DNA of 64,000 bases, taken from assembly GCF_016464305.1 (NCBI RefSeq), contig NZ_JAEIOJ010000003.1:469719-533718 (forward strand). Direction: 5' to 3'. Each line of letters opens with the position of its first letter. Positions within the stretch are counted from its first letter, which is position 1. A program made the position numbers and the translations under genes. Positions 24,625-32,438 of the stretch are shown here, piece by piece. The notes beneath the pieces are model-generated. The model worked only from the letters and a program-made list of their open reading frames with translations, was not told where the DNA came from and did not search any database. The DNA comes from Umezawaea beigongshangensis. Its GTDB lineage: Bacteria > Actinomycetota > Actinomycetes > Mycobacteriales > Pseudonocardiaceae.

Positions 24625-24766
24625 CTCGCCGAAACCTCCTGTCCGGGCGTACGAGTTCCGTTCTACATGTTGTCCGGCGGGCCGCTTGACAGAGCCTGGT
24701 CACGGTGGGTCAGCGGTCGGGTGCGCGACGTAGGAGAATGTTCGTTCCAGTGGCCGGATCGTGACC

Positions 24767-24810
24767 TCACGGACCCCGGAAGGCGTAGTCGAACCGGTTA
24801 GGGTCCGTGA
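24767..24810. promoter_or_regulatory. 10-bp inverted repeat spanning a candidate promoter
   Basis: TCACGGACCC (24767-24776) and GGGTCCGTGA (24801-24810) are perfect complements 24 bp apart. A TAGGGT hexamer (24799-24804) lies within the second arm, so a bound dimer would cover the -10 region of the lipoprotein gene. Confidence 0.35.
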
Positions 24811-24851
24811 CCACACCGTGAGATCCCGGACTGTTTCCCTAGGGGTGTTTG

Positions 24852-26531
24852 ATGGTTCATCTGCGAACGGCCCGGCGCCGTGCGTCCGCGGCGATCGGCA
24901 TGACCGCGGTCGCCGCGCTCTCCCTGTCCGCCTGCGCCCAGTCCGACCGGGGCGGCGACTCGGGGTCCGGCGCGGTCGGCGGCACGATGATCTTCGGTGC
25001 TGCTGGTGAGCCGAAGAACTTCGACCCGATCTTCAACGACGACGGCGAGAGCTTCCGCCCGATCCGCCAGATGTACGAGACGCTGATCACGTACAAGCGC
25101 GGCACGGCGGACCTCGCCCCCGGCCTGGCCGAGAAGTGGGAGGCGAGCGAGGACGGCAAGTCCTGGACGTTCACCCTCCGCTCCGGAGTGAAGTTCCACG
25201 ACGGCAGCGAGTTCAACGCCGAGGCCGTGTGCTTCAACTTCGACCGCTGGTTCAACATGAAGGGCGCTGCCGCCCAGAGCCAGATGATCTACTACGGCGA
25301 CGTGTTCGGCGGCTTCGCGGCCAACGAGGGCGACGCCGCCGGCGAGCCGCTCTACCAGGGCTGCGAGGCCAAGGACGCCACCACCGCGGTCCTGAACCTC
25401 TCGACCTACAAGGGCGCGTTCCCCGCGGCCTTCGGCCTCACGTCGTTCTCGATCTCCAGCCCCGACGCGCTGAAGAAGTACGACGCCGACAAGGTCGAGC
25501 AGTCCGGTGACTCGTTCAGCTACCCGGCCTACGCCACCGAGCACCCGACGGGCACCGGCCCGTTCAAGTTCGAGGGCTTCGACAAGGCCAACGGCACGAT
25601 CACCCTGGTCCGCAACGACGCCTACCACGGTGAGAAGACCAAGCTCGACAAGCTGATCTTCAAGATCATCCCGGACGAGCAGGCGCGCAAGCAGGAGCTC
25701 CAGGCCGGTTCGATCGACGGCTACGACCTGCCCAGCCCGGCCGACTTCGAGTCGCTCAAGTCCAGCGGCTTCCAGGTCACCCCGCGCCCGGCGTTCAACA
25801 TCCTCTACCTGGGCATCAACCAGGCGAACAACCCGGCGCTGAAGGACGTCCGCGTCCGCCAGGCCATCGCCTACGCCGTCAACCGCGAGCAGCTGGTCAA
25901 GACCAAGCTGCCCGAGGGCGCCGAGGTCGCGACGCAGTTCATGCCGGACACCGTCGCCGGTTACGCCGACGACGTCCAGCAGTACCCGTACGACCTGGAG
26001 AAGGCGAAGTCGCTGCTGACCGAGGCCGGCGCGGCGAACCTGACGCTGAAGTTCTTCGTGCCCACCGAGGTCACCCGCCCGTACATGCCGAACCCCTCCG
26101 AGCTCGCGGCCGTCATCGCCGACGACCTCAAGAAGGCCGGCGTCACCGTCGAGCTGGTGTCCCGCCCGTGGAACGGCGGCTACAAGGACGACGTGCAGAA
26201 GGCGGGCAAGCACGACCTGCACCTGCTCGGCTGGACCGGTGACTACAACGACGCCGGCAACTTCGTCGGCACGTTCTTCGGTCGCGAGAAGGCCGAGTTC
26301 GGCTTCAACGACCCCGCCCTGTTCGACGCGCTCGCCGCGGCCGACGCCACCGTCGACCCGACCGCGCACGCCGACGCCTACAAGCAGGTCAACAAGGACG
26401 TCATGTCCAAGTTCCTGCCCGCCGTGCCGGTGTCCCACTCGCCGCCCGCCATCGTCGTGAGCGGCAAGATCTCCGGTCTCGTCGCGAGCCCGCTCACCGA
26501 CGAGCGCTTCGACACGGTCAGCAAGAACTGA
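24852..26531 (+). CDS. Peptide/nickel-type ABC transporter substrate-binding lipoprotein
   Basis: 559 residues from ATG 24852. Lipobox LSLSAC puts the lipidated Cys at 28, followed by a Gly/Ser/Asp linker. The SBP family-5 fold is clear: GAAGEPKNFDPIF, SWTFTLRSGVKFHDGSEFNAE, GTGPFKFEGFDKANGTITLVRN and DVRVRQAIAYAVNREQLV. It should capture oligopeptides or similar solutes outside the membrane. The permease and ATPase genes that normally follow are missing: just past the stop codon the sequence becomes homopolymer-rich and unreliable. The system is either incomplete or the permeases were lost in assembly. Confidence 0.88.
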   Translation: MVHLRTARRRASAAIGMTAVAALSLSACAQSDRGGDSGSGAVGGTMIFGAAGEPKNFDPIFNDDGESFRPIRQMYETLITYKRGTADLAPGLAEKWEASEDGKSWTFTLRSGVKFHDGSEFNAEAVCFNFDRWFNMKGAAAQSQMIYYGDVFGGFAANEGDAAGEPLYQGCEAKDATTAVLNLSTYKGAFPAAFGLTSFSISSPDALKKYDADKVEQSGDSFSYPAYATEHPTGTGPFKFEGFDKANGTITLVRNDAYHGEKTKLDKLIFKIIPDEQARKQELQAGSIDGYDLPSPADFESLKSSGFQVTPRPAFNILYLGINQANNPALKDVRVRQAIAYAVNREQLVKTKLPEGAEVATQFMPDTVAGYADDVQQYPYDLEKAKSLLTEAGAANLTLKFFVPTEVTRPYMPNPSELAAVIADDLKKAGVTVELVSRPWNGGYKDDVQKAGKHDLHLLGWTGDYNDAGNFVGTFFGREKAEFGFNDPALFDALAAADATVDPTAHADAYKQVNKDVMSKFLPAVPVSHSPPAIVVSGKISGLVASPLTDERFDTVSKN

Positions 26532-26551
26532 GCCGACCGGTCCCACGAGTG

Positions 26552-26900
26552 GTGGGGGCCCCCCCCCGGGGCCCCCCCCCCGGCGGGGCCGCCGCCAGAC
26601 CACCAAGCAGCGCTAGAGCCGCCCGAGCCGCCAGGCGGCGGGTAGCACCCCGCCGTGGGGGCGGGCTTTGCTGGGGGGGGCGCGGGGGGGGGGGGGGGGC
26701 CGGCCGCGCCGGGGGGCGCCCCCCCCCCCGGCCCCTGAACCCCCCACGCACGCGGTCCCCCCTCGGCCCGCGCTTCCTGCATCCCCCCGAGGAGCCGTCC
26801 CCCTGCCGGACGTCCGGCGCACGAGGCGCCGGTATCCCCTCGCAGAGTAAGGAGCCGGTCCGGGCCCCCTGGATACGTCCGGCGGAAAAACTTTTCCCCG
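26552..26900. other. Homopolymer-rich stretch, probable low-quality or misassembled sequence
   Basis: Runs of 8-15 C or G bases (for example 26558-26580 and 26676-26698) alternate with fragmentary sequence. This is unlike anything else in the window except its last 130 bp. It starts within 25 bp of a stop codon, where a terminator hairpin would be expected. No gene can be supported here. Confidence 0.6.
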
Positions 26901-26940
26901 GAGTTCTCGGGCGGGGAAAGCACTGGTCAGGCGCACCGGC

Positions 26941-26946
26941 TACGGT
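26941..26946 (+). promoter_or_regulatory. -10 TACGGT, leaderless start of the SDR gene
   Basis: TACGGT ends 6 nt before GTG 26953; no ribosome-binding site is present. Confidence 0.45.
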
Positions 26947-26952
26947 CGAGTC

Positions 26953-27627
26953 GTGTCACGTGTCGTGCTCGTCACCGGAGCCTCCCGCGGGATCGGCGCC
27001 GCCACCGCGGACCTCGCCGCCCGGCGCGGCCACCGCCTCGTCCTCGTCGCGCGCGACGCCGGGCCGCTGCGCGAGCGCGCCGACCCCGGCAGGGTCTGGA
27101 CCGAGTCGTGCGACGTGACCGACTTCGCAGCGCTCGCGTCCCTGGTCGCGCGCGTCGAGCGGGAGTGGGGACGCCTCGACGTGGTGTTCGCGAACGCGGG
27201 CACCAGCGTCTCCACCTCGTTCCTGACCGACGGGGGAGCACCGCCCGAGCGGTGGGCCGACATGGTCCTGACCAACGTCTGCGGCCCGGCGTTCACCGCG
27301 AAGGCCGCGCTGCCCGCGCTCGTCCGCAGCCGCGGCCACCTCGTGTTCACCGGCTCCGCCGCCGGTCGGGGCGTCCGGCCGGGCAACCTGTACTCGGCGA
27401 CGAAGTGGGCCGTCACCGGCCTCGCGGAGAACGTCCGCGCCGAGTGCGCGGGCACCGGCGTGCGCGTCACGCTGCTGCAACCCGGCCTGGTGGACACCGG
27501 CGGCATCCCGCCCGAGCGCGCGGCGGACCCCAAGCTGGCTCCGTCCGACGTGGCGGAGGCGTTCCTCCACGCGATCTCCCAGCCCCCGCACGTGGACGTG
27601 AACGAGATCCTGCTCCGCCCGGTCTGA
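26953..27627 (+). CDS. Short-chain dehydrogenase/reductase
   Basis: 224 residues from GTG 26953. Cofactor motif TGASRGIG near residue 8, NAG (FANAGTS), the catalytic Ser in FTGSAAGRG, YSATK (Tyr-x-x-x-Lys) and a substrate-proximal LLQPGLVDTG are all present. It is a complete classical SDR using NAD(P). The substrate is unknown. It appears monocistronic, with a repeat array and a convergent GGDEF gene downstream. Confidence 0.9.
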   Translation: MSRVVLVTGASRGIGAATADLAARRGHRLVLVARDAGPLRERADPGRVWTESCDVTDFAALASLVARVEREWGRLDVVFANAGTSVSTSFLTDGGAPPERWADMVLTNVCGPAFTAKAALPALVRSRGHLVFTGSAAGRGVRPGNLYSATKWAVTGLAENVRAECAGTGVRVTLLQPGLVDTGGIPPERAADPKLAPSDVAEAFLHAISQPPHVDVNEILLRPV

Positions 27628-27633
27628 CCGCCG

Positions 27634-27722
27634 CCCGGAACGCTCGACTCAAGCCACCCGAACGCTCAACTCACCATGCCCGAACGCTCAACTCACCATG
27701 CCCGAAAGCTCAATTCGAGGTG
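27634..27722. repeat. 22-bp tandem repeat array (4 copies), family also at 51809
   Basis: Two identical 22-bp copies beginning CCCGAACGCTCAACTCACC lie at 27657-27678 and 27679-27700. They are flanked by a diverged 23-bp copy at 27634-27656 and a diverged 22-bp copy at 27701-27722. The core GAACGCTCAACTC recurs at 51809-51874 in another intergenic region. The array fills the space between two convergent genes. Confidence 0.85.
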
Positions 27723-27762
27723 CGTGGGGTGCGACCGGACTCCGAGCACCCGAACCGCCGAA

Positions 27763-29304
27763 TCAACGCCGCGCCACCTCGGGCGTCTCGTGCACCACCA
27801 CCATGCCCTTGCCCAGGCGCTTGGCCGAGTACATCGCCGCGTCGGCGCGGCCCAGCACGTCGTCCGCGCTGCAACCGGGCTCGTAGGCCGTCTGCTCGCA
27901 GACGCCGATGCTCGCGCACACCCGGTGCTCGCGGCCCCCGATGCGGTGCGGCACGCGCAGCGCGGCCAGCACCCGCTCGCCGATCTGCTCGGCCGCGCCC
28001 CGGTGCCCGTCGACGAGCACGCCGAACTCGTCGCCGCCGAGCCGCGCCACCACGTCCTCCGGGCGCACGCACCCGAGGAGCCGCTCGGCGACGTTGCGCA
28101 GCACCGCGTCGCCCTCGGCGTGGCCGAAGTCGTCGTTGATCTTCTTGAACCCGTCGACGTCGATGAACAGCAGCACCAGCCGCTGGTCCACCCGGTCCTG
28201 CCGGGCCAGGGCGGCGGTGAGCCGGTCCCGCAGCAGCGCCCGGTTCGCCACGCCGGTCAGCGAGTCGTGGAACGCCAGGTGCCGCAACTGCTCGCGGCTG
28301 TGGCTGAGCTGCTCCACCAGGCGCACGTTGTCGATCATCGTCAGCAGTTGCCGCACGATCACCAGCAGCACCACGGCGAGCCCCGCGTAGATCTCCACCG
28401 GGTCGAACCGCACACCGCTCGCCGTGCCGAACGCGATGAACAGCCCGGTCACCACCAGCGGCAGGTACGGCACGAGCAGGTACAGCGTCTCGCCGGCGGC
28501 GGACGAGCGCCGGCCGCGGACGGGAGCGAGGGCGGCGAGCAGGAACAGCACCGGGCCCGCCAGGAACCCGGCGTCGGCGATCGTGGGCACGGCCGTGGCG
28601 CCCTGGCTGATCAGGTAGGCGAAGACCCAGCCGGACGCGGACTGCGCGAGACCGCCCAGCGCGATGAACAGCATCGGCAGCCGCCGGACCGAGTCGTGGT
28701 TCCACGACAGCACCAGCAGCACCACGACCAGCACGAGGTACCCGGCCGGGTGAACGACGACGGGGGTGAAGGCGGGACCGGAGCTGGCCCACTCGCGGAC
28801 CACCGACTCCAGCGCGGACACCCACGTCAGGACGAACACCGAGCCCGCGACGACCAGCCCGTCGAGCACCAGCACCGCCCGGCCGCGCGGTCGCCGGACC
28901 GGGCGGTCGGCGGGGTGGGCGTGGTCGTGGTCGTCGCCGCGAGCCACGGCCAGCACCGCGCCCAGCACCAGGAGCGGCACGAGCACGAAGCACACCGGCG
29001 AGAGCATCGACGTGGGCAGCCAGACCCCGAAGAACACCTGGCCCCAGATCCACACCGCCAGGCCGACCGCGAGGCTGCCGGTCGCGGCGACCATCCACGA
29101 CCGCCAGCGGCGGGCCACCCCCGCGCGGTGGCGCGCGGTGCGGGAGAAGGCCACGACGGCGGCGGCCGAGCCGGTGAACTGGAAGACCTTGTCGATCACG
29201 AGCGACGCCTCGCGGCCGAGCGCGTCGGTGCCCACCAGCGCCACCACCGCGACCAGGACGGTCGTCGCCGCCGCGGCCACGACGCTGAACCGCTTGGCGG
29301 TCAT
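27763..29304 (-). CDS. Membrane-bound diguanylate cyclase (GGDEF)
   Basis: 513 residues from ATG 29304. About eight to ten hydrophobic helices (roughly 1-330) carry no recognised sensor signature. The C-terminal GGDEF domain has DSLTGVANRALLRDRL, FIDVDGFKKINDDFGH and an intact GGDEF, so it should synthesise cyclic di-GMP. An RPED sequence five residues before GGDEF fits the inhibitory I-site (RxxD). The start is favoured because the promoter TCGACA-N17-TACAGT (minus strand, 29370-29342) would initiate between the alternative GTG 29343 and this ATG. Confidence 0.9.
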   Translation of the reverse strand: MTAKRFSVVAAAATTVLVAVVALVGTDALGREASLVIDKVFQFTGSAAAVVAFSRTARHRAGVARRWRSWMVAATGSLAVGLAVWIWGQVFFGVWLPTSMLSPVCFVLVPLLVLGAVLAVARGDDHDHAHPADRPVRRPRGRAVLVLDGLVVAGSVFVLTWVSALESVVREWASSGPAFTPVVVHPAGYLVLVVVLLVLSWNHDSVRRLPMLFIALGGLAQSASGWVFAYLISQGATAVPTIADAGFLAGPVLFLLAALAPVRGRRSSAAGETLYLLVPYLPLVVTGLFIAFGTASGVRFDPVEIYAGLAVVLLVIVRQLLTMIDNVRLVEQLSHSREQLRHLAFHDSLTGVANRALLRDRLTAALARQDRVDQRLVLLFIDVDGFKKINDDFGHAEGDAVLRNVAERLLGCVRPEDVVARLGGDEFGVLVDGHRGAAEQIGERVLAALRVPHRIGGREHRVCASIGVCEQTAYEPGCSADDVLGRADAAMYSAKRLGKGMVVVHETPEVARR

Positions 29305-29341
29305 CGCACCCCACACTGGTAGCGGCTCGGCGGACTCGGTC

Positions 29342-29370
29342 ACTGTAGTAATCCGGTGACGCTCTGTCGA
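29342..29370 (-). promoter_or_regulatory. Promoter of the GGDEF gene
   Basis: On the minus strand TCGACA (29370-29365) and TACAGT (29347-29342) are 17 bp apart, a good housekeeping-sigma promoter. Initiation about 7 nt on leaves a leader of about 30 nt to ATG 29304. Confidence 0.5.
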
Positions 29371-29436
29371 CCGTTCGTCTCCACAAGTCACCTCAGCGTG
29401 TCGGTTCCGCCGGTGTCGGCCGCACCCTCTAGGGTC

Positions 29437-29452
29437 TCGAACGAGTGTTCGG
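29437..29452 (+). promoter_or_regulatory. SOS (LexA) box of ruvCAB
   Basis: TCGAACGAGTGTTCGG matches TCGAAC-N4-GTTCGA at 11 of 12 defined positions. It ends 16 nt before the ruvC start and overlaps the region just downstream of TAGGGT (29430-29435). LexA control of ruvC is known in mycobacteria. Confidence 0.75.
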
Positions 29453-29468
29453 CTGCGAAGGGAACGAC

Positions 29469-30056
29469 GTGCGCGTGCTGGGTGTCGACCCCGGCCTGAC
29501 CCGGTGCGGGTTCGGCGTGGTCGACGGAGGTCCGGGGCGCACCGTGCGGTGCGTCGCGGTGGACGTCGTGCGCACGCCGGTGGACGTGGACCTCGCGCTG
29601 CGGCTGCTCCAGCTCTCCGAGGCCGTCGAGGTGTGGCTCGACCGCTACTCGCCCGAGGTCGTGGCGATCGAGCGGGTGTTCAGCCAGCACAACGTCCGCA
29701 CGGCCATGGGCACCGCCCAGGCCGGTGGCGTGGTGGCGCTGGGAGCCGCGCGGCGGAACCTGCCGGTCGTGTTCCACACGCCCAGCGAGGTCAAGGCGGC
29801 GGTCACCGGCTCGGGCCGGGCCGACAAGGCCCAGGTCACGACGATGGTGACGAGGCTGCTCGGTCTCGCCGAGGCGCCGAAGCCCGCCGACGCCGCCGAC
29901 GCGCTCGCGCTGGCGATCTGCCACCTGTGGCGGGCGCCGATGCGGTCGAGGCTGGCCGACGCCCAGGCGAGGGCGGCCGAGCTCGCGCGCAACCACCGAG
30001 CCAGACTGGCGCAGGCGGCGAACGACAAGACGGGCAGAGCAGGAGGCGTGCGGTGA
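29469..30056 (+). CDS. ruvC: Holliday junction resolvase RuvC
   Basis: 195 residues from GTG 29469, with GAAGGGA at 29457-29463. The RNase H-like fold begins [13 protein letters not shown] with catalytic Asp7. [18 protein letters not shown] and the [12 protein letters not shown] motif give the other acidic residues. It cuts Holliday junctions symmetrically with RuvAB. The C-terminus has a basic, Ala-rich extension. Stop and ruvA start overlap (GTGA). Confidence 0.95.
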   Translation: MRVLGVDPGLTRCGFGVVDGGPGRTVRCVAVDVVRTPVDVDLALRLLQLSEAVEVWLDRYSPEVVAIERVFSQHNVRTAMGTAQAGGVVALGAARRNLPVVFHTPSEVKAAVTGSGRADKAQVTTMVTRLLGLAEAPKPADAADALALAICHLWRAPMRSRLADAQARAAELARNHRARLAQAANDKTGRAGGVR

Positions 30057-30649
30057 TCTCGTCGGTGCGCGGTCCGGTCCAGCACATCGGTCTCGACCAC
30101 GCGGTGGTCGAGGTGGGTGGCGTCGGGCTCGCGGTGCAGGCCACCCCGGCGACCCTGGCGACGCTGCGCCGGGGCCAGGAGGTGCAGCTCGCGACGGCGC
30201 TGGTCGTCCGCGAGGACTCGCTGACCCTGTTCGGGTTCGCCGACGCCGACGCGCGCGAGCTGTTCGGCCTGCTCCAGACCGTCTCCGGCATCGGCCCGCG
30301 CCTCGCCCTGGCGACGCTCGCCGTCCTGGAGCCGGACAAGCTGCGGGCCGCGGTGGCCGACGGCAACATCACCGTCCTCACCCAGGTGCCGGGCATCGGC
30401 CGCAAGGGCGCCGAGCGGCTGATCGTCGAGCTGCGCGACAAGGTGGGCCCGCTGACCGCCGCAGACGGCCCGTCCACGCGCGTCGACGCCGAGCGCGTCC
30501 GCGGTCAGGTCACCGAGGCGCTGCTGGGCCTGGGCTTCCCGGCCAAGCAGGCCGAGCAGACCGTCGAGGCGGTCCTGGCCGACGACGCCTCGATCGACAC
30601 CTCGACCGCGCTGCGCCGCTCGCTGGCCGCGCTGGGTCGCAAGAAGTGA
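30053..30649 (+). CDS. ruvA: Holliday junction DNA-binding protein RuvA
   Basis: 198 residues from GTG 30053, with AGGAGG just upstream. The N-terminal OB fold ([20 protein letters not shown]), tandem helix-hairpin-helix motifs ([26 protein letters not shown]) and the C-terminal RuvB-contact domain ([17 protein letters not shown]) are complete. It tetramerises on four-way junctions and recruits RuvB. Confidence 0.95.
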   Translation: MISSVRGPVQHIGLDHAVVEVGGVGLAVQATPATLATLRRGQEVQLATALVVREDSLTLFGFADADARELFGLLQTVSGIGPRLALATLAVLEPDKLRAAVADGNITVLTQVPGIGRKGAERLIVELRDKVGPLTAADGPSTRVDAERVRGQVTEALLGLGFPAKQAEQTVEAVLADDASIDTSTALRRSLAALGRKK

Positions 30650-30659
30650 CGGGCGAGCC

Positions 30660-31739
30660 GTGAACGACACCTCCTGGAACGACGGCGACGCCGACGCGGA
30701 CCCGCTCGTGTCACCCCTGCCGCAGACCGCGGAGCGGGACGTCGAGACGACGTTGCGACCGAAGGACCTGCACGAGTTCGTGGGTCAGCCGCGCGTGCGC
30801 GAGCAGCTCGAACTGGTGCTGCACGGAGCGATGCGCCGGGGCGCCCCGCCGGACCACGTGCTGCTGTCCGGCCCGCCCGGCCTGGGCAAGACCAGCCTCG
30901 CGATGATCATCGCGGCGGAGCTGGGCGCGGCCATCCGGATCACCTCGGGGCCCGCGCTGGAGCGCGCGGGCGACCTCGCGGCGATGCTGTCGAACCTCGT
31001 CGAGGGCGACGTGCTGTTCATCGACGAGATCCACCGCATCGCCCGTCCCGCCGAGGAGATGCTCTACCTCGCGATGGAGGACTTCCGGGTGGACGTCGTG
31101 GTGGGCAAGGGGCCCGGCGCGACGAGCATCCCGCTGGACATCGCCCCGTTCACGCTGGTCGGAGCCACCACGAGGTCCGGGGCGCTGACCGGCCCGCTGC
31201 GCGACCGCTTCGGCTTCACCGCCCACATGGAGTTCTACACGCCGGGCGAGCTGGAGCTGATCGTCCGGCGCTCGGCCGACATCCTCGGCGTCGACCTGCG
31301 CGACGACGGCGCGCGGGAGATCGCCGGGCGCTCCCGCGGCACGCCCCGCATCGCCAACCGGCTGCTGCGCCGGGTGCGCGACTTCGCCGAGGTCAGGGCC
31401 GACGGCGTGGTGGACCTGGAGATCGCCCGCGCCGCGCTCGCCGTGTACGACGTGGACGAGCTGGGGCTGGACCGGCTGGACCGCGCGGTGCTGCACGCGC
31501 TGGTGCGCTCCTTCGGCGGCGGCCCGGTGGGCGTGTCCACCCTGGCGGTGGCCGTGGGGGAGGAGCCCACCACCGTCGAGGAGGTGTGCGAGCCCTACCT
31601 GGTGCGGGCCGGGATGCTGGCGCGCACGCCGAGGGGACGGGTGGCCACCGCCGCGGCGTGGGCGCACCTCGGGCTCGACGCCCCCGACCACGCTCCCGGT
31701 GAAACCGCTCCCACACTGTTCGACGACGCCACCGGCTGA
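30660..31739 (+). CDS. ruvB: Holliday junction branch-migration ATPase RuvB
   Basis: 359 residues from GTG 30660. Walker A GPPGLGKT (71-78), Walker B LFIDEIHR, sensor 1 GATTRSG, the arginine finger in PLRDRFG, and a C-terminal winged helix ([18 protein letters not shown]) are all present. The N-terminal 25 residues are acidic and variable. It forms hexamers that drive branch migration with RuvA. Confidence 0.95.
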   Translation: MNDTSWNDGDADADPLVSPLPQTAERDVETTLRPKDLHEFVGQPRVREQLELVLHGAMRRGAPPDHVLLSGPPGLGKTSLAMIIAAELGAAIRITSGPALERAGDLAAMLSNLVEGDVLFIDEIHRIARPAEEMLYLAMEDFRVDVVVGKGPGATSIPLDIAPFTLVGATTRSGALTGPLRDRFGFTAHMEFYTPGELELIVRRSADILGVDLRDDGAREIAGRSRGTPRIANRLLRRVRDFAEVRADGVVDLEIARAALAVYDVDELGLDRLDRAVLHALVRSFGGGPVGVSTLAVAVGEEPTTVEEVCEPYLVRAGMLARTPRGRVATAAAWAHLGLDAPDHAPGETAPTLFDDATG

Positions 31740-31828
31740 TCGGCGCGAACCGACCTGGCACAATCTCCGGTGCACCCAGCGAAGTGGGCACTCCGGTACG
31801 AATCGGGCGCCCGATCGAACGGAGAATG

Positions 31829-32236
31829 ATGGAACTCTCGTCCCTGCTGTTCCCGATGCTGCTCGTGCTGCTCGCCGTGCCGCTGTTCCTCAGCGCTCGC
31901 AAGCAGAAGCGCGCCCTCGCGGAGCAGCAGCAACTGCTCAGCTCCCTGGAGCCCGGTGACCGGGTGATGACCACCTCCGGCCTCTACGGCACGGTCGCGG
32001 ACACCTCCGACGAGACCACGATCGACATCGAGATCGCCGACGGCGTCGTGACGACCTGGCTGCGCCAGGCCGTCCGCGAGAAGATCGTCGCGACCGACGA
32101 GGTCGACGAGGTCGAGGACGAGGACGAGTACGACGAGGTCGTCGAGACCGAGCCGACCACGACCACCGGGTCCACGGCGACGACCGCGTCCGCGGCCGAG
32201 GTCGCTCCTCCGCTGGAGCACAACACCAAGAAGTGA
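31829..32236 (+). CDS. yajC: Preprotein translocase subunit YajC
   Basis: 135 residues from ATG 31829; ATG 31826 is also possible but too close to the GGAGA at 31821-31825. One N-terminal helix (LLFPMLLVLLAVPLFL) is followed by RKQKRALAEQQQLLSSLEPGDRVMTTSGLYGTV, the family signature. A long acidic and Thr/Ala-rich tail (from about residue 92) is typical of actinobacteria. It associates with SecDF at the Sec translocon, encoded next. Confidence 0.93.
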   Translation: MELSSLLFPMLLVLLAVPLFLSARKQKRALAEQQQLLSSLEPGDRVMTTSGLYGTVADTSDETTIDIEIADGVVTTWLRQAVREKIVATDEVDEVEDEDEYDEVVETEPTTTTGSTATTASAAEVAPPLEHNTKK

Positions 32237-32438
32237 TCCGGGCAGGCGCCCCGGCCCCGGAGTTGGCAACGGTCAAGACGTCAACTCCGGGCAGTGACGT
32301 TCAGCTCACACGCAGCGGGGTACGCTGCGCCCTCGCCCGAACTGACAACGCCTCGGGTGAGTGTGCGCTGCTGCGGAACCGATCCGGGCCCCGGTCGCGC
32401 GCCTACAACATCATCCAGTTCGAGGAGACGGACGGACC

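Noticed and set aside
26552..26900. Small Gly/Pro/Arg-rich proteins in the homopolymer stretch
   Set aside because: Any frame there is produced by C and G runs that look like sequencing noise.
27634..27722. CRISPR array
   Set aside because: The copies are directly adjacent 22-bp units without unique spacers, and no cas genes are present.
29341..29343. GTG 29343 as the start of the GGDEF protein
   Set aside because: It overlaps the -10 hexamer TACAGT of a well-spaced promoter, so it would lie upstream of the transcript start. ATG 29304 fits better.
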